Shown: positions 16,442 through 24,555, counted from the stretch's first letter. The stretch: DNA of 42,790 nt from Alphaproteobacteria bacterium (GCA_016869675.1 VGDP01000028.1:1-42790); one strand, 5' to 3'. Notes: generated from the letters alone by a model not told the origin. Numbers and translations are program-made.

Positions 16442-16465
16442 CGTTGGCCGCCGCGGCGGCCAACG
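16442..16465. other. Perfect 24-bp palindrome after the binding-protein gene
   Basis: CGTTGGCCGCCG followed by its exact reverse complement, starting five bases after the stop codon. As RNA it can fold into a GC-rich 3' hairpin, which may protect the upstream message. It has no T tract of its own. Confidence 0.7.
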
Positions 16466-16480
16466 AGTCGCTACGAAAGG

Positions 16481-16520
16481 AAAGGGCCCGTTAGACTATG
16501 TCCTCGGGCCCTTTTTCTTT
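16481..16520 (+). terminator. Intrinsic terminator of the liv operon
   Basis: Stem AAAGGGCCCG (16481-16490), a 14-base loop, and stem CGGGCCCTTT (16505-16514) running into TTCTTT. The perfect 10-bp stem and T-rich tail make it a classical Rho-independent terminator for the plus-strand transporter operon. Confidence 0.92.
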
Positions 16521-16538
16521 GCCCTTGGCGAAGCCTAG

Positions 16539-16562
16539 GGCTGCATCCGATTGGATGCAGCC
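16539..16562. terminator. Hairpin at the 3' end of the MucR-like gene
   Basis: GGCTGCATCC-GATT-GGATGCAGCC, a perfect 10-bp stem touching the stop codon of the minus-strand regulator. There is no clear T tract in the minus direction, so termination is likely but not certain. The core resembles the ATCCGATCGGAT palindrome at 9431-9488, hinting at a shared repeat family. Confidence 0.6.
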
Positions 16563-16997
16563 TTAGCGCCGCGCCTTCGTGCGCTTGCTGCGGCCAAGCC
16601 CAATCTGCTTGGCAAATTCGGAGCGCTGCTTGGCATAGTTGGGGGCAACCATCGGGTAGTCGAGCGGCAGACCCCACTTCGCGCGGTACTCCTCAGGGCT
16701 CAGGTTGTAGAACGTGTGCAGATGCCGCTTGAGCATCTTGAGCTTCTTGCCATTCTCGAGGCAGATTAGAAACTCGGGTGTGATCGACTTGCGGATCGGA
16801 ACCGCCGGCTTCAGGGCCTCGGCCGCTTCCTCGCGCGGGCCGCCCTGCTGCTCCGCCAGGGAGGAGTAAATCGACTTGATGACCTCGGGCAGTTGCCCGG
16901 CGAGCACCTGATTGTTGCTCACATAGGCCGAAACCACGTCGGCAACCATGTGAAGCAACTCACTCTGAGACAATTTTGACTGATTTTCTTCTGTCAC
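16563..16997 (-). CDS. Ros/MucR-family transcriptional regulator with altered zinc site
   Basis: A 144-residue DNA-binding protein of the Ros/MucR family, H-NS-like silencers of alphaproteobacteria. The N-terminal SAYVSNNQVLAGQLPEVIKS is the oligomerisation part. The C-terminal PAVPIRKSITPEFLICLENG and NLSPEEYRAKWGLPLDYPMVAPNYA are diagnostic. In MucR the zinc ligands are Cys, Asp (two residues on), His and His four residues later. Here the positions read Cys79, Asn82, His92 and Phe96, with an extra His at 94, so two of four ligands are changed. I choose the GTG at 16997 because AAGGA lies eight bases upstream and the length fits the family. A longer in-frame start at 17048 exists. Base composition is more AT-rich than in its neighbours. 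Confidence 0.88.
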   Translation of the reverse strand: MTEENQSKLSQSELLHMVADVVSAYVSNNQVLAGQLPEVIKSIYSSLAEQQGGPREEAAEALKPAVPIRKSITPEFLICLENGKKLKMLKRHLHTFYNLSPEEYRAKWGLPLDYPMVAPNYAKQRSEFAKQIGLGRSKRTKARR

Positions 16998-17083
16998 GAC
17001 GAAATCCTTATGGACACACGACACAGTATTGCCATCGCCTTTATGCACGGCGTATTGGTCATGTCAACGATAAATTTACTTTG

Positions 17084-17101
17084 TGTCGCGAGTGTCGCGA
17101 G
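17084..17101. repeat. 9-bp tandem repeat upstream of the MucR-like gene
   Basis: TGTCGCGAG occurs twice in succession, next to an AT-rich stretch (17068-17080). MucR-type proteins bind AT-rich promoter DNA, often their own, so this region could be a regulatory target. It could equally belong to the edge of the IS remnant that starts a few bases further right. Confidence 0.4.
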
Positions 17102-17105
17102 CAGA

Positions 17106-17400
17106 TGAGTGAGGTGGACCCCATTCGTGGGACCACTTTGACGTTGAGCTAAGGCGGAGCCGCGTCTTCTCCTGTCATCAATCTATCATGCTGCCTGCTG
17201 CTGTGGTTGAGGCTGTGGGCATGTGGGCAACGCGCCAGCGTTGTCCAACCCGCGGACTTCGATCCGCAGGGTCATGTCCACAGCCTTGCCCCGGTCGCGC
17301 CGGAACTGCATCGGTGGGAGGTTCGCCAACGCCTGGTGCGGGTGCTGGTCGTTGTAAAAGCCCATCCACCTGCCGATTTCTTTGACGTCCGTGCCCAAGG
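17106..17400 (-). mobile_element. IS3-type element end with OrfB C-terminal remnant
   Basis: On the minus strand 17186-17398 encodes the last ~70 residues of an IS3-type OrfB (integrase-core) transposase: GRWMGFYNDQHPHQAL is the C-terminal part of the catalytic domain and contains the helix after the last catalytic Glu, and the protein ends in a Pro/Gln-rich tail, a common ending in one IS3 subgroup. Beyond the stop, 17106-17160 (TGAGTGAGGTGGACCCC onward) looks like the element's terminal region, with GTGGACCC and GGGACCAC as an imperfect inverted pair. OrfA and most of OrfB are missing. Its orientation is opposite to the OrfA remnant at 9263, so the two are not halves of one element left in place. 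Confidence 0.78.
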
Positions 17401-17472
17401 TGCGTGACTCGCGTTCGACCCTCGGTTATGTTGCGGTCCAGACCCTATCACGACACAAGATGTGGTGACACT

Positions 17473-17808
17473 ATGTGGACCGAGGAAAAGACCGCGCTGT
17501 TGCGGCAGCTCTGGGAATCGGGTCTTTCGGCGAGCGAGATCGCCAAGCGCCTGGGTGGCATCAGCCGCAACGCCGTGATCGGCAAGGCGCACCGCATCGG
17601 GCTGGCCGCTCGGCCGTCGCCGATCCGCATTCGCCCGGAACTGCCGGCCGCCGCTCCGGTGTTTGGCGGTCGCACCTGCGCTTGGCCGATCGGGGACCCC
17701 GGGCAAGCGGATTTCCGCTTCTGTGGCGACCGTGCCGTGGCTGGGCGGCCCTACTGCGCCGTCCACTGCGCCCAGGCCTACCGCAAGCGGGATCGCGACG
17801 CAGCCTGA
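17473..17808 (+). CDS. gcrA: GcrA-family cell-cycle regulator
   Basis: A 111-residue GcrA protein. The N-terminal helix-turn-helix (MWTEEKTALLRQLWESGLSA, then SEIAKRLGGISRNAVIGKAHRIGL) is the family's hallmark and binds DNA, in Caulobacter at methylated GANTC sites together with sigma-70. The C-terminal region TCAWPIGDPG with later FCGD, YCAVHC matches the sigma-binding domain and has four regularly placed cysteines. It is shorter than Caulobacter GcrA (~173 residues), mainly by a short linker. The ATG at 17473 is chosen because the conserved domain begins immediately; the frame is open to 17404 upstream, but the extension is not conserved-looking. Confidence 0.92.
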   Translation: MWTEEKTALLRQLWESGLSASEIAKRLGGISRNAVIGKAHRIGLAARPSPIRIRPELPAAAPVFGGRTCAWPIGDPGQADFRFCGDRAVAGRPYCAVHCAQAYRKRDRDAA

Positions 17809-17900
17809 CAGTGCCGGTTCCAGACGCGGCCGGATTGTCGGGTCGCGCCGCGCGGGCGTAGGGTTCCGCCGATCCTTCCGAATGCGCGGAGGTCGGGACG

Positions 17901-18695
17901 TTGGGCGACATAGGGGTTCACATCGACATCGGCCGCTATCCGGTCGATCAACCGGGCAGTCTTGCTTACGACGCGCTGCGTGACCGATGCCGGGTCGCGC
18001 TGGCGGACGACGGCGCGGTCGTTCTCGAGGGTTTCGCGCCACCGGCGACCGTCGAGGCCCTGATCGCCGAGGTCGAGCCGCGACTCGGCGATGCCTTCTT
18101 CAAGCCCAAGACCCATAACGTGTTCCTGGTGGCTGATGACCCGGCGCGGCCCGCGCATCATCCGCGCAACCGCAAGCAGGCCACCACCTCGGCGACACTG
18201 GGCTACGACGGCGTACCAAGCGGCGGGCTGCTCGACCGCGTTTACGGTTGGCCGGCGCTGCGCGCGTTCCTGGCCGATGTGCTGGGGCTCCCGGCGCTCC
18301 ATCCGTACCGAGACCCGCTGAGCCCGCTCAACGTCCTCGTCTACCGTGACGGCGCTGCCACGGGCTGGCACTTCGACGGCGCCAAGTTCGTGGTGACGTT
18401 GATGCTGCGGCCCGCCGAAGCAGGCGGTGTCTTCGAGTACGTTCCGTTCGTGCGCGGCGAGGACGAGGCGTCCTTCGCTCGCATCGGCCGCATCATCGAT
18501 GGCACGGCGAGCGACGTCCGCGTGTTGCGGCAGCCGGCCGGCGCGCTGGTCATCTTCCGCGGCTCGCGCACGCTGCACAGGGTGACCGCGGTGGCGGGCA
18601 CGCCGCGCCTGGTGACCGTGTTCAGCTACTCGCCCGACCCGTCGTTCGAGCTGGACGCCCACACGCGCCAGACCTTCTACGGCAAGGTCGCCTGA
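17901..18695 (+). CDS. 2-oxoglutarate/Fe(II) oxygenase, possibly BesD/HalD-related hydroxylase
   Basis: A 264-residue non-haem iron oxygenase. The iron triad is His157 and Asp159 in GWHFDG and His226 in TLHRVTAV, with Arg236 as the 2-oxoglutarate anchor. The layout (short HxD loop, FEY after a GG, GSRTLHRVT, SYSPDP, FYG near the end) recalls the family that contains the free amino acid halogenases BesD/HalD. Halogenases there have Gly in place of the Asp; this protein keeps Asp159, so hydroxylation is expected and not halogenation. The substrate is unknown. The start is a TTG at 17901 with GGAGGT seven bases upstream. It is followed by the AceE-like gene after 70 bases. The BesD resemblance is from memory of motifs and needs a search. 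Confidence 0.78.
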   Translation: MGDIGVHIDIGRYPVDQPGSLAYDALRDRCRVALADDGAVVLEGFAPPATVEALIAEVEPRLGDAFFKPKTHNVFLVADDPARPAHHPRNRKQATTSATLGYDGVPSGGLLDRVYGWPALRAFLADVLGLPALHPYRDPLSPLNVLVYRDGAATGWHFDGAKFVVTLMLRPAEAGGVFEYVPFVRGEDEASFARIGRIIDGTASDVRVLRQPAGALVIFRGSRTLHRVTAVAGTPRLVTVFSYSPDPSFELDAHTRQTFYGKVA

Positions 18696-18765
18696 GCGAG
18701 CCGGCGTGCGCTGACGTCGCGGCCCGCACCGTCGTAGACTGGCGCCGCAACAGAAGGACGTGACC

Positions 18766-21114
18766 ATGGCCGGTACGCAGCCTCGTCTCCGGGTTGTCGG
18801 CGACAACAGCGACACCCGCCGCCTGGCCCATCTCCAGGCACTGGAGCGCAAGGTGCTGTGGTTGGCGTCGTGGATGATCCACGCGGCCAACCATCGGCGC
18901 CCGAAGCGTGACGGGCTGAAGGTCGGCGGGCATCAGGCGAGTTGCGCCTCGGTCGCGACGCTGATGACTGCGCTCTACTTCGACGTGCTCGAGCGCGCCG
19001 ACCGCGTGGCGGTGAAGCCGCACGCCAGCCCGGTGTTCCACGCCATCCAGTATCTGCTGGGCAACCAGACGCTGGATCAGATTGAGCGCTTCCGCGCCTT
19101 CGGCGGCGCCCAGTCGTATCCGTCGCGCACCAAGGACCGCGACGACGTCGACATCTCGACCGGCTCGGTCGGGCTCGGCATCGGGTTCACGACGTTCGCG
19201 GCGCTGACGCGCGATTACCTGTCGCTCAAGCGCATGGCGCCGGCGGCCCAGGGTCGCATGGTCGCCATCGCGGGCGACGCGGAACTGGACGAGGGCAACG
19301 TCTACGAAGCCTTGCTCGAAGGCTGGAAGCACGACGTGCGCGACCTGTGGTGGGTGGTCGACTACAACCGCCAGAGCCTGGACAGCGTCGTCGCCGATCG
19401 CCTGTTCCTGCGCATCGACACGCTGTTCGAGATGATGGGATGGCGCGTCGTCACCCTGAAGTACGGCCGTCGGCTGGAGGCCGCGTTCACCCGGCCGGGC
19501 GGGGAGGCGCTGCGCGACTGGATCGATGCTTGCCCCAACACGCTCTATTCGGCGCTCACCTTCAAGGGCGGGGCGGCGTGGCGCGAGGCCCTGACGCGCG
19601 ATCTGGGCGGCACGGTCGGGATCAGGACGCTGCTCGACGAGAACGACGACGCGGCCTTGCAGACCCTCATGACGAACCTGGCCGGGCATGACATGGAAAC
19701 GGTGCTCGACGCCTTCCGCGCCGTGGGCTCCGACGACACGCCGACCTGTTTCATCGCCTACACCGTCAAGGGCTACGGGCTGCCGTTCGCCGGCCACAAG
19801 GACAACCACGCCGGCCTGATGACCGCCGAGCAGGTGACGGCGTTCCAGGTCGCCATGGGCGTGCCCGAGGGCGCCGAGTGGGACCGCTTCGCCGGTCTGG
19901 AGGTTGATCGCGATCAGCTCGAGGCGTTCCTGGCGGACTCGGCGTTCGCGCCCGGGCCGGCGCGCCGGCTCGAGGCACCGCGTCTCGCGGTGCCGGCCGA
20001 GATCGCGGCGCCGACGGGCGACCAGCAATCGACCCAGGAGGCGTTCGGCCGCATCCTCAACGACCTGGCGCGACGTGACGACGCCTTCGTGCGCCATATC
20101 GTCACGGCTTCTCCGGACGTGACGGTCTCGACCAACCTGGGACCATGGGTCAACCGGCGCGCGATCTTCGATCGGCGTCGGCGCCAGGACGTGTTCAGCG
20201 AACAGAAGGTCGTCTCGGCCCAGAAATGGGTCATGGCGCCCGAGGGCCAGCACCTGGAGCTCGGTATCGCCGAGAACAACCTGTTCCTGCTCCTGGGCGC
20301 GCTCGGCCTGTCGGCGCCGCTGTTCGGGACGCGCCTGCTGCCGATCGGCACGCTCTACGATCCGTTCATCGAGCGCGGGCTCGATGCGCTCAACTACGCC
20401 TGCTACCTGGGCGCGCGCTTCATGGTCGTGGCGACGCCGTCGGGCCTGACGCTGGCGCCCGAGGGTGGTGCGCACCAGTCGATCAAGACGCCACTGATCG
20501 GCCTGGCGCAGGACGGCCTGACCTCGTTCGAGCCGACCTACGCCGATGAACTGGCCGTGATCCTGGCGTGGTCCTTCGACCATATGCAGCACGACGACGG
20601 CGGCGCCGTGTACCTGCGCCTATCGACGCGCCCCTTGACCCAGCCCAAGCGGACGCTGGACGCCCAAGCGCGGTGCGACGTGACCGACGGCGGGCTGTGG
20701 CTCGTGCCGCCCGCGACCGGCGCCGAATTGGCGATCGTGGCGATGGGGGCAGTCACGCCCGAGGCGATCGCCGCCCATCGCCTGCTGATCGAGGACGTGC
20801 CCGGCGCGGGTCTGCTGTCGGTGACGTCGGCGGACCGGCTCTACGCCGGCTGGCGCCGGTCAATGTCCGAACGAACGGACTCGCACGTCGCCCGGCTGCT
20901 GGCGCCGTTGGCGCCTGACGCCGCGCTGGTCACGGTGCACGATGGCCACCCCGCGACCCTGTCGTGGCTTGCGGCCGTGGGCCGGCACGCGGTGCACCCG
21001 CTGGGTGTCGATCATTTCGGGCAATCGGGTGACATCGAAGATCTTTACGCGGCGTACGGACTGGGCGTGAACGCTATCGTGGACGCCGCAGCGGCCGCGT
21101 TGCTGCGCCGATGA
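18766..21114 (+). CDS. AceE/MdeB-like thiamine-diphosphate E1 enzyme
   Basis: A 782-residue transketolase-fold protein of the homodimeric pyruvate dehydrogenase E1 type. AceE-like landmarks include GGHQASCASVATLM (54-67), the ThDP motif GDAELDEGN (170-178; AceE has GDGEMDE), VDYNRQSLD (198-206), YTVKGYGLPFAGHKDNHAGL, and the C-terminal DHFGQSGDIEDLYAAYGL. AceE is ~890 residues, so this is shorter and closer in size to MdeB-type alpha-ketobutyrate E1 proteins. It should decarboxylate a 2-oxo acid and pass the acyl group to an E2, but no E2 or E3 gene is in the window. The ATG at 18766 has AAGGA seven bases upstream. It overlaps the DMSP-lyase-like gene by ATGA, so the two products are probably needed together. 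Confidence 0.85.
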   Translation: MAGTQPRLRVVGDNSDTRRLAHLQALERKVLWLASWMIHAANHRRPKRDGLKVGGHQASCASVATLMTALYFDVLERADRVAVKPHASPVFHAIQYLLGNQTLDQIERFRAFGGAQSYPSRTKDRDDVDISTGSVGLGIGFTTFAALTRDYLSLKRMAPAAQGRMVAIAGDAELDEGNVYEALLEGWKHDVRDLWWVVDYNRQSLDSVVADRLFLRIDTLFEMMGWRVVTLKYGRRLEAAFTRPGGEALRDWIDACPNTLYSALTFKGGAAWREALTRDLGGTVGIRTLLDENDDAALQTLMTNLAGHDMETVLDAFRAVGSDDTPTCFIAYTVKGYGLPFAGHKDNHAGLMTAEQVTAFQVAMGVPEGAEWDRFAGLEVDRDQLEAFLADSAFAPGPARRLEAPRLAVPAEIAAPTGDQQSTQEAFGRILNDLARRDDAFVRHIVTASPDVTVSTNLGPWVNRRAIFDRRRRQDVFSEQKVVSAQKWVMAPEGQHLELGIAENNLFLLLGALGLSAPLFGTRLLPIGTLYDPFIERGLDALNYACYLGARFMVVATPSGLTLAPEGGAHQSIKTPLIGLAQDGLTSFEPTYADELAVILAWSFDHMQHDDGGAVYLRLSTRPLTQPKRTLDAQARCDVTDGGLWLVPPATGAELAIVAMGAVTPEAIAAHRLLIEDVPGAGLLSVTSADRLYAGWRRSMSERTDSHVARLLAPLAPDAALVTVHDGHPATLSWLAAVGRHAVHPLGVDHFGQSGDIEDLYAAYGLGVNAIVDAAAAALLRR

Positions 21115-21740
21115 GCAACATCGACGCCCTGATCGACGCCATGGCGGCGACCTTTCGGGCCTGCCCCGAGGGTCACCCGGGCACCTCCGTGGGCCGCGCC
21201 GTGGCTGAGCGGCTCGATGCGCTCGACCGCCGCGCGACCGACATAAGCACCGCGCCACGCCGCGTGCCGGCCGCCGACACTATGGACGGGGTGCTCGACG
21301 GTGCCGAGCGGGGACCCGGCGCCGCGCTCGCCCGCGCCTTGCGCCCAGTCCTGTCCAGGGTCGCGTGGCACCAGACGTATACCGAGGCCGAGCTCGGCCC
21401 AGACTACCTGAGGAACTATGGCTACTTCGACATCGCGAGCCCGGCGCGCGGCCTGATCCGCACGGATGCGCTCGCCACCGGGTTCATGGTCATCGGCCCG
21501 GGCAGGCTCTACCCCGCGCATTACCACCCGGCGGTCGAGCTCTACCACGTGGTGGCTGGTGCGCCCGACTGGTCGATCGATGACGGTCCTTGGCAGTCGA
21601 AGCCGGCGGGCTCGTTCGTGTTCCACCCGACCATGGCCGTGCATGCCATGCGCACCGGCGACCGGCCGTTCCTGGCGCTCTACGCCTGGCTCGGCGACCT
21701 GAACACCTCGGCGAAGCTGGGCCGGCCCGTGCGCGACTAG
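21111..21740 (+). CDS. DMSP-lyase-type cupin protein
   Basis: A 209-residue cupin of the dimethylsulfoniopropionate lyase family (DddQ/DddL-like). The barrel motif GPGRLYPAHYHPAVELYHVV gives the clustered His, His, Glu and Tyr that bind metal or act in catalysis, and HAMRT supplies the distal His. The stretch SKPAGSFVFHP and the final LALYAWLGDL also match. Length fits. True lyases split DMSP into acrylate and DMS, but many relatives have untested activity, so the substrate is uncertain. It starts within the stop of the AceE-like gene (ATGA). A cupin lyase coupled to an E1-type enzyme is not a pairing I know as a described pathway. Confidence 0.82.
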   Translation: MSNIDALIDAMAATFRACPEGHPGTSVGRAVAERLDALDRRATDISTAPRRVPAADTMDGVLDGAERGPGAALARALRPVLSRVAWHQTYTEAELGPDYLRNYGYFDIASPARGLIRTDALATGFMVIGPGRLYPAHYHPAVELYHVVAGAPDWSIDDGPWQSKPAGSFVFHPTMAVHAMRTGDRPFLALYAWLGDLNTSAKLGRPVRD

Positions 21741-21742
21741 GC

Positions 21743-22714
21743 CTAACCCGGCCACACCGCGATCGGGCGGCCCGAGAAGGTCGCGCGGTACATCAGGCGG
21801 CGGAATCCGGCGTAATCGTTCACCGCGTAGTGCAGGGTCGAGTAGTTGTCCCACACGGCGATGGTGCCGGCGGTCCAGCGGAACCGGCAGAAGAACTCGG
21901 GCCTGATGCAATGGGCGCGCAGCCGGTCGAGGATCGGCCGGCTTTCGTCCTCGGTCATGCAGTCCAGCTGCGTGACGTAGATCGGGTTGACGTAGATCGA
22001 GCGTCGGCCCGTGACCGGGTGGACCAGCACGGCCGGATGAAACCGCTTCTCGTCGGCCTTGGGATCGTCGCGGATGATCTTGATCGCGCCGGTCATGCGC
22101 GTTTCCATGGGCGGCGCCCACTTGAGGCCGTGCGGCTTGCCGACATGGACGGCATCGCGGCCGTCCAGGACCACGCGCAGATCGGCGGGCAAGGCCTCGT
22201 AGGCCGTCGCCTGGTTCGACTACAGGGTATCGCCGCCGTAGGGCGGCACCTGGACCGCGTTGAGCAGCGAACCGGCGGGTGGTTGCTCGAGGAAGCTCAA
22301 GTCCGAGTGCCAGTCACCGCCGAACACGCCGCCGGTCTCGTGCGCCTCCTTGATGACCTTGATGGCGTAGGGGTCGTCCGCCATGCCCTCGATGTAGGTC
22401 GAGCGGGCGAGTGGGCCGAACACCTCGGTCAGTACCTTCTGCTGCGGGATGGTCAGAAACTGGTCGCGAAGAAACAGGACAAGGTGGCGATGAAGCGCTT
22501 CGCTCCGGGCCTGCGCGAGCTCGGTCGCGATAGGCGCGCGCAGATCGACACCGTCGATCTCGGCGCCGACGCGTCCCGTGAGCGGATGTTCGGCGAGCGT
22601 GATTCCTCGTACCCCAGGATCACCGCTACCATGGCACGTCGAATGTGGGAGTACGAGGGGCGCACGGTTCCCCGGCTTCGGGCGAGGCCCTAGAATGGGC
22701 CATGGCTCGGGCAC
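21743..22714 (-). pseudogene. TauD-type dioxygenase with internal amber codon
   Basis: Two adjacent pieces in one frame make a single TauD/TfdA-family 2-oxoglutarate dioxygenase. The N-terminal piece contains GAEIDGVDLRAP, WHSDLSF (His-x-Asp iron ligands) and ends at GGDTL; after a TAG (22220-22222) the sequence continues SNQATAYEALPADLR, with WDNYSTLHYAVNDYAGFRRLMYR carrying the distal His and Arg. Family members have Trp at the TAG position (GDTLWSN), so one G-to-A change in TGG explains it. A normal start is also hard to find: the only in-frame ATG (22714) overlaps the divergent regulator gene. Loss of function is likely. A sequencing error is possible, and readthrough is less likely. Confidence 0.88.
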
Positions 22715-23697
22715 GATCCTCGGACGACGCGATCGGCACCATCGGGGCCGATCATGGCCAGACCGAGCAGGTCGGCTTCCTTCTGGTCGACCAGTTCTCC
22801 ATGCTCGCCTTCGCCTCGGCGGTCGAGCCGCTGCGTTCGGCCAACCGCATGAGCGGCCGGCGGCTCTACGACTGGCGGATCTTTTCGCCGGATGGCGGGC
22901 CGGTACGGGCGTCGAACGGCATCCCGGTGGTGCCCGACACGGCCGTGACCGCGGTCGATCGGCTGCCGACGCTCTATGTGGTCGCCGGGATCGACGGCCA
23001 TGGCTTCGAGGACAAGCGGACGTTCGCCTGCCTGCGACGGCTGGCGCGCCGCGGCTGCCGCATGGGCGCCATCTGCACGGGCAGCCACGTGCTGGCCAAG
23101 GCCGGGCTGCTGGACGGTTACCGCGCGACCATCCATTGGGAGGATCTGCCGGCGTTCGCCGAGGCGCACCCGGATGTCACCGTGACCCATGACATCTTCG
23201 AGATCGACCGCAACCGGCTGACCTGCTCGGGCGGCACGGCGGGGCTCGACATGATGCTGCACGTCATTGCCGTCAGCCACGGCCAGGCGTTGGCGGCGCA
23301 GATTTCGGACCAGTTCATCCACCAGCAGATCCGCACACCGGAAAGCGGCCAGCGACCCACCGTTCAGTCGCGCCTCGGCGTCAGCGACCCAAAGTTGATC
23401 GCGGCGGTGGCGGCCATGGAAAGCCATCTGGAGAGCCCTTTGCCCATGGCCGTGATCGCCAAGCGCGCCGGGCTGTCGACACGCCAACTCGAACGTGCGT
23501 TCCGCCGGCAGTTCGGGCGCGGTCCGCTACGCTACTACCACGAACTGCGCTTGAACCAGGCGCGCTTGCTGTTGATGCAGGGCGAGAATTCGGTTCTCAG
23601 CGTCGCCATGGCCACGGGCTTCACCTCGGCGTCGCACTTCTCCCGTCGCTATCGCGCGTACTTCAACCGCAGCCCGCGCGAGGAGCGCGCACGCTGA
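22702..23697 (+). CDS. GlxA-family AraC-type transcriptional regulator
   Basis: A 331-residue regulator. Residues ~20-185 form a DJ-1/PfpI-like sensor domain, with Cys125 in GAICTGSH at the nucleophile-elbow position. Residues ~225-325 are an AraC double helix-turn-helix (AVIAKRAGLSTRQLERAFRR, later SVAMATGFTSASHFSRRYR). Relatives (GbdR, CdhR, ArgR of Pseudomonas) respond to glycine betaine, carnitine or arginine. The ATG at 22702 begins the conserved protein; the ORF extends upstream to 22645 without support. It is divergent from the TauD pseudogene and converges on the PhyH gene nine bases away. It may have controlled the dioxygenase or the osmolyte genes nearby. Confidence 0.88.
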   Translation: MARARSSDDAIGTIGADHGQTEQVGFLLVDQFSMLAFASAVEPLRSANRMSGRRLYDWRIFSPDGGPVRASNGIPVVPDTAVTAVDRLPTLYVVAGIDGHGFEDKRTFACLRRLARRGCRMGAICTGSHVLAKAGLLDGYRATIHWEDLPAFAEAHPDVTVTHDIFEIDRNRLTCSGGTAGLDMMLHVIAVSHGQALAAQISDQFIHQQIRTPESGQRPTVQSRLGVSDPKLIAAVAAMESHLESPLPMAVIAKRAGLSTRQLERAFRRQFGRGPLRYYHELRLNQARLLLMQGENSVLSVAMATGFTSASHFSRRYRAYFNRSPREERAR

Positions 23698-23706
23698 GGC
23701 CGGCCG

Positions 23707-24555
23707 TCAGGCCCGCTGTCGAGAAACCCGATTGACCAGCCGTCCGGCGGGATCGGCGTTGACCGACGCGCCGCGGGCACGGGCGACAGCCGCCTGGAAG
23801 GCGCAACCCTCGTCCGAGAAATCGCTCGTGGGCCGGGGCTCGGGCCGGAAGTGGCCGAATCGATCGGTTCCGCGCAACGCGAGCGCGGTATCGTCCGCGA
23901 CGACGGTCTGGCGTACCGACGGCGTGATCAGGTTCATGTTGAAGCCGATGCGCCGATCGGTCGAGCGATTTCCACCCGAGGCATGCAGCACCAAGCCGTG
24001 GTGCAGCGACATCTGGCCCGGCCGCAGCACGATGGGCACGGCCCGCGCCAGGTCTTCGACCGCGACGTCCACGGTCTGACCGCGCGACAGGATGTTGTCG
24101 GCGTCGGCCGTCGCCCTATGAGCGGCGTGCGTCCGGTGGCTGCCCGGGATCATGCTCATGGTGCCGCTCTCGACCGTTGCCGGCGACAGCGCGAGCCAGA
24201 CCGAGACCACGTCGTCGACCTTGTCGAGACCCCAGTACGTCAGGTCCTGGTGCCAGCTCACGAATTTCGAAGTACCGGGTTCCTTGATGATGAAGGCGGA
24301 ATCCCAGGCCAGGATGTCGGGCCCGAGGATGTCCTCGACCGCGTCGAGCAACGCCGGCCAATGCGCCATTTCGTCGGCGGCCGTGACAAAGAGCGTCGGT
24401 TTGACGGTGTAGTGCAGGGGCCCGTGGGCCCGCTCCAGCGCCTCAATGCGGGCGCGAAGCCCGGCGGCCTGGTCCTCGGTCATGACCGTGATCGGCGCGA
24501 CGAAGCCGTCGCGCCAGTACCGCGCGACCTGCTCCTCGGTCAGGCGCTTGGGCAC
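23707..24555 (-). CDS. Phytanoyl-CoA dioxygenase (PhyH) family oxygenase
   Basis: A 282-residue non-haem iron, 2-oxoglutarate-dependent oxygenase. His102 and Asp104 in SWHQDLTYWG and His191 in LHHGLVLHASGGN form the iron site, and Arg201 in RRIGFNMNL is the 2-oxoglutarate partner. SMIPGSHR is a PhyH hallmark. Bacterial members act on small molecules (for example ectoine) as well as lipids. The WHQD and IPGSH region does not by itself prove an ectoine hydroxylase. The GTG at 24555 opens the conserved protein; the ORF continues upstream over the glyoxalase gene only as a shadow. It lies 16 bases after that gene and is likely co-transcribed. Confidence 0.88.
   Translation of the reverse strand: MPKRLTEEQVARYWRDGFVAPITVMTEDQAAGLRARIEALERAHGPLHYTVKPTLFVTAADEMAHWPALLDAVEDILGPDILAWDSAFIIKEPGTSKFVSWHQDLTYWGLDKVDDVVSVWLALSPATVESGTMSMIPGSHRTHAAHRATADADNILSRGQTVDVAVEDLARAVPIVLRPGQMSLHHGLVLHASGGNRSTDRRIGFNMNLITPSVRQTVVADDTALALRGTDRFGHFRPEPRPTSDFSDEGCAFQAAVARARGASVNADPAGRLVNRVSRQRA

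Noticed and set aside
18622-20592. Minus-strand ORF of 656 codons opposite the AceE-like gene
   Set aside because: Low-complexity antisense translation with no motif; the plus-strand gene has ThDP-binding motifs.
22219-22223. Amber codon as pyrrolysine or programmed readthrough
   Set aside because: The family has Trp at this place and a single transition explains the TAG. No pyl genes are seen, and the MttB gene in the same window has no in-frame amber codon.
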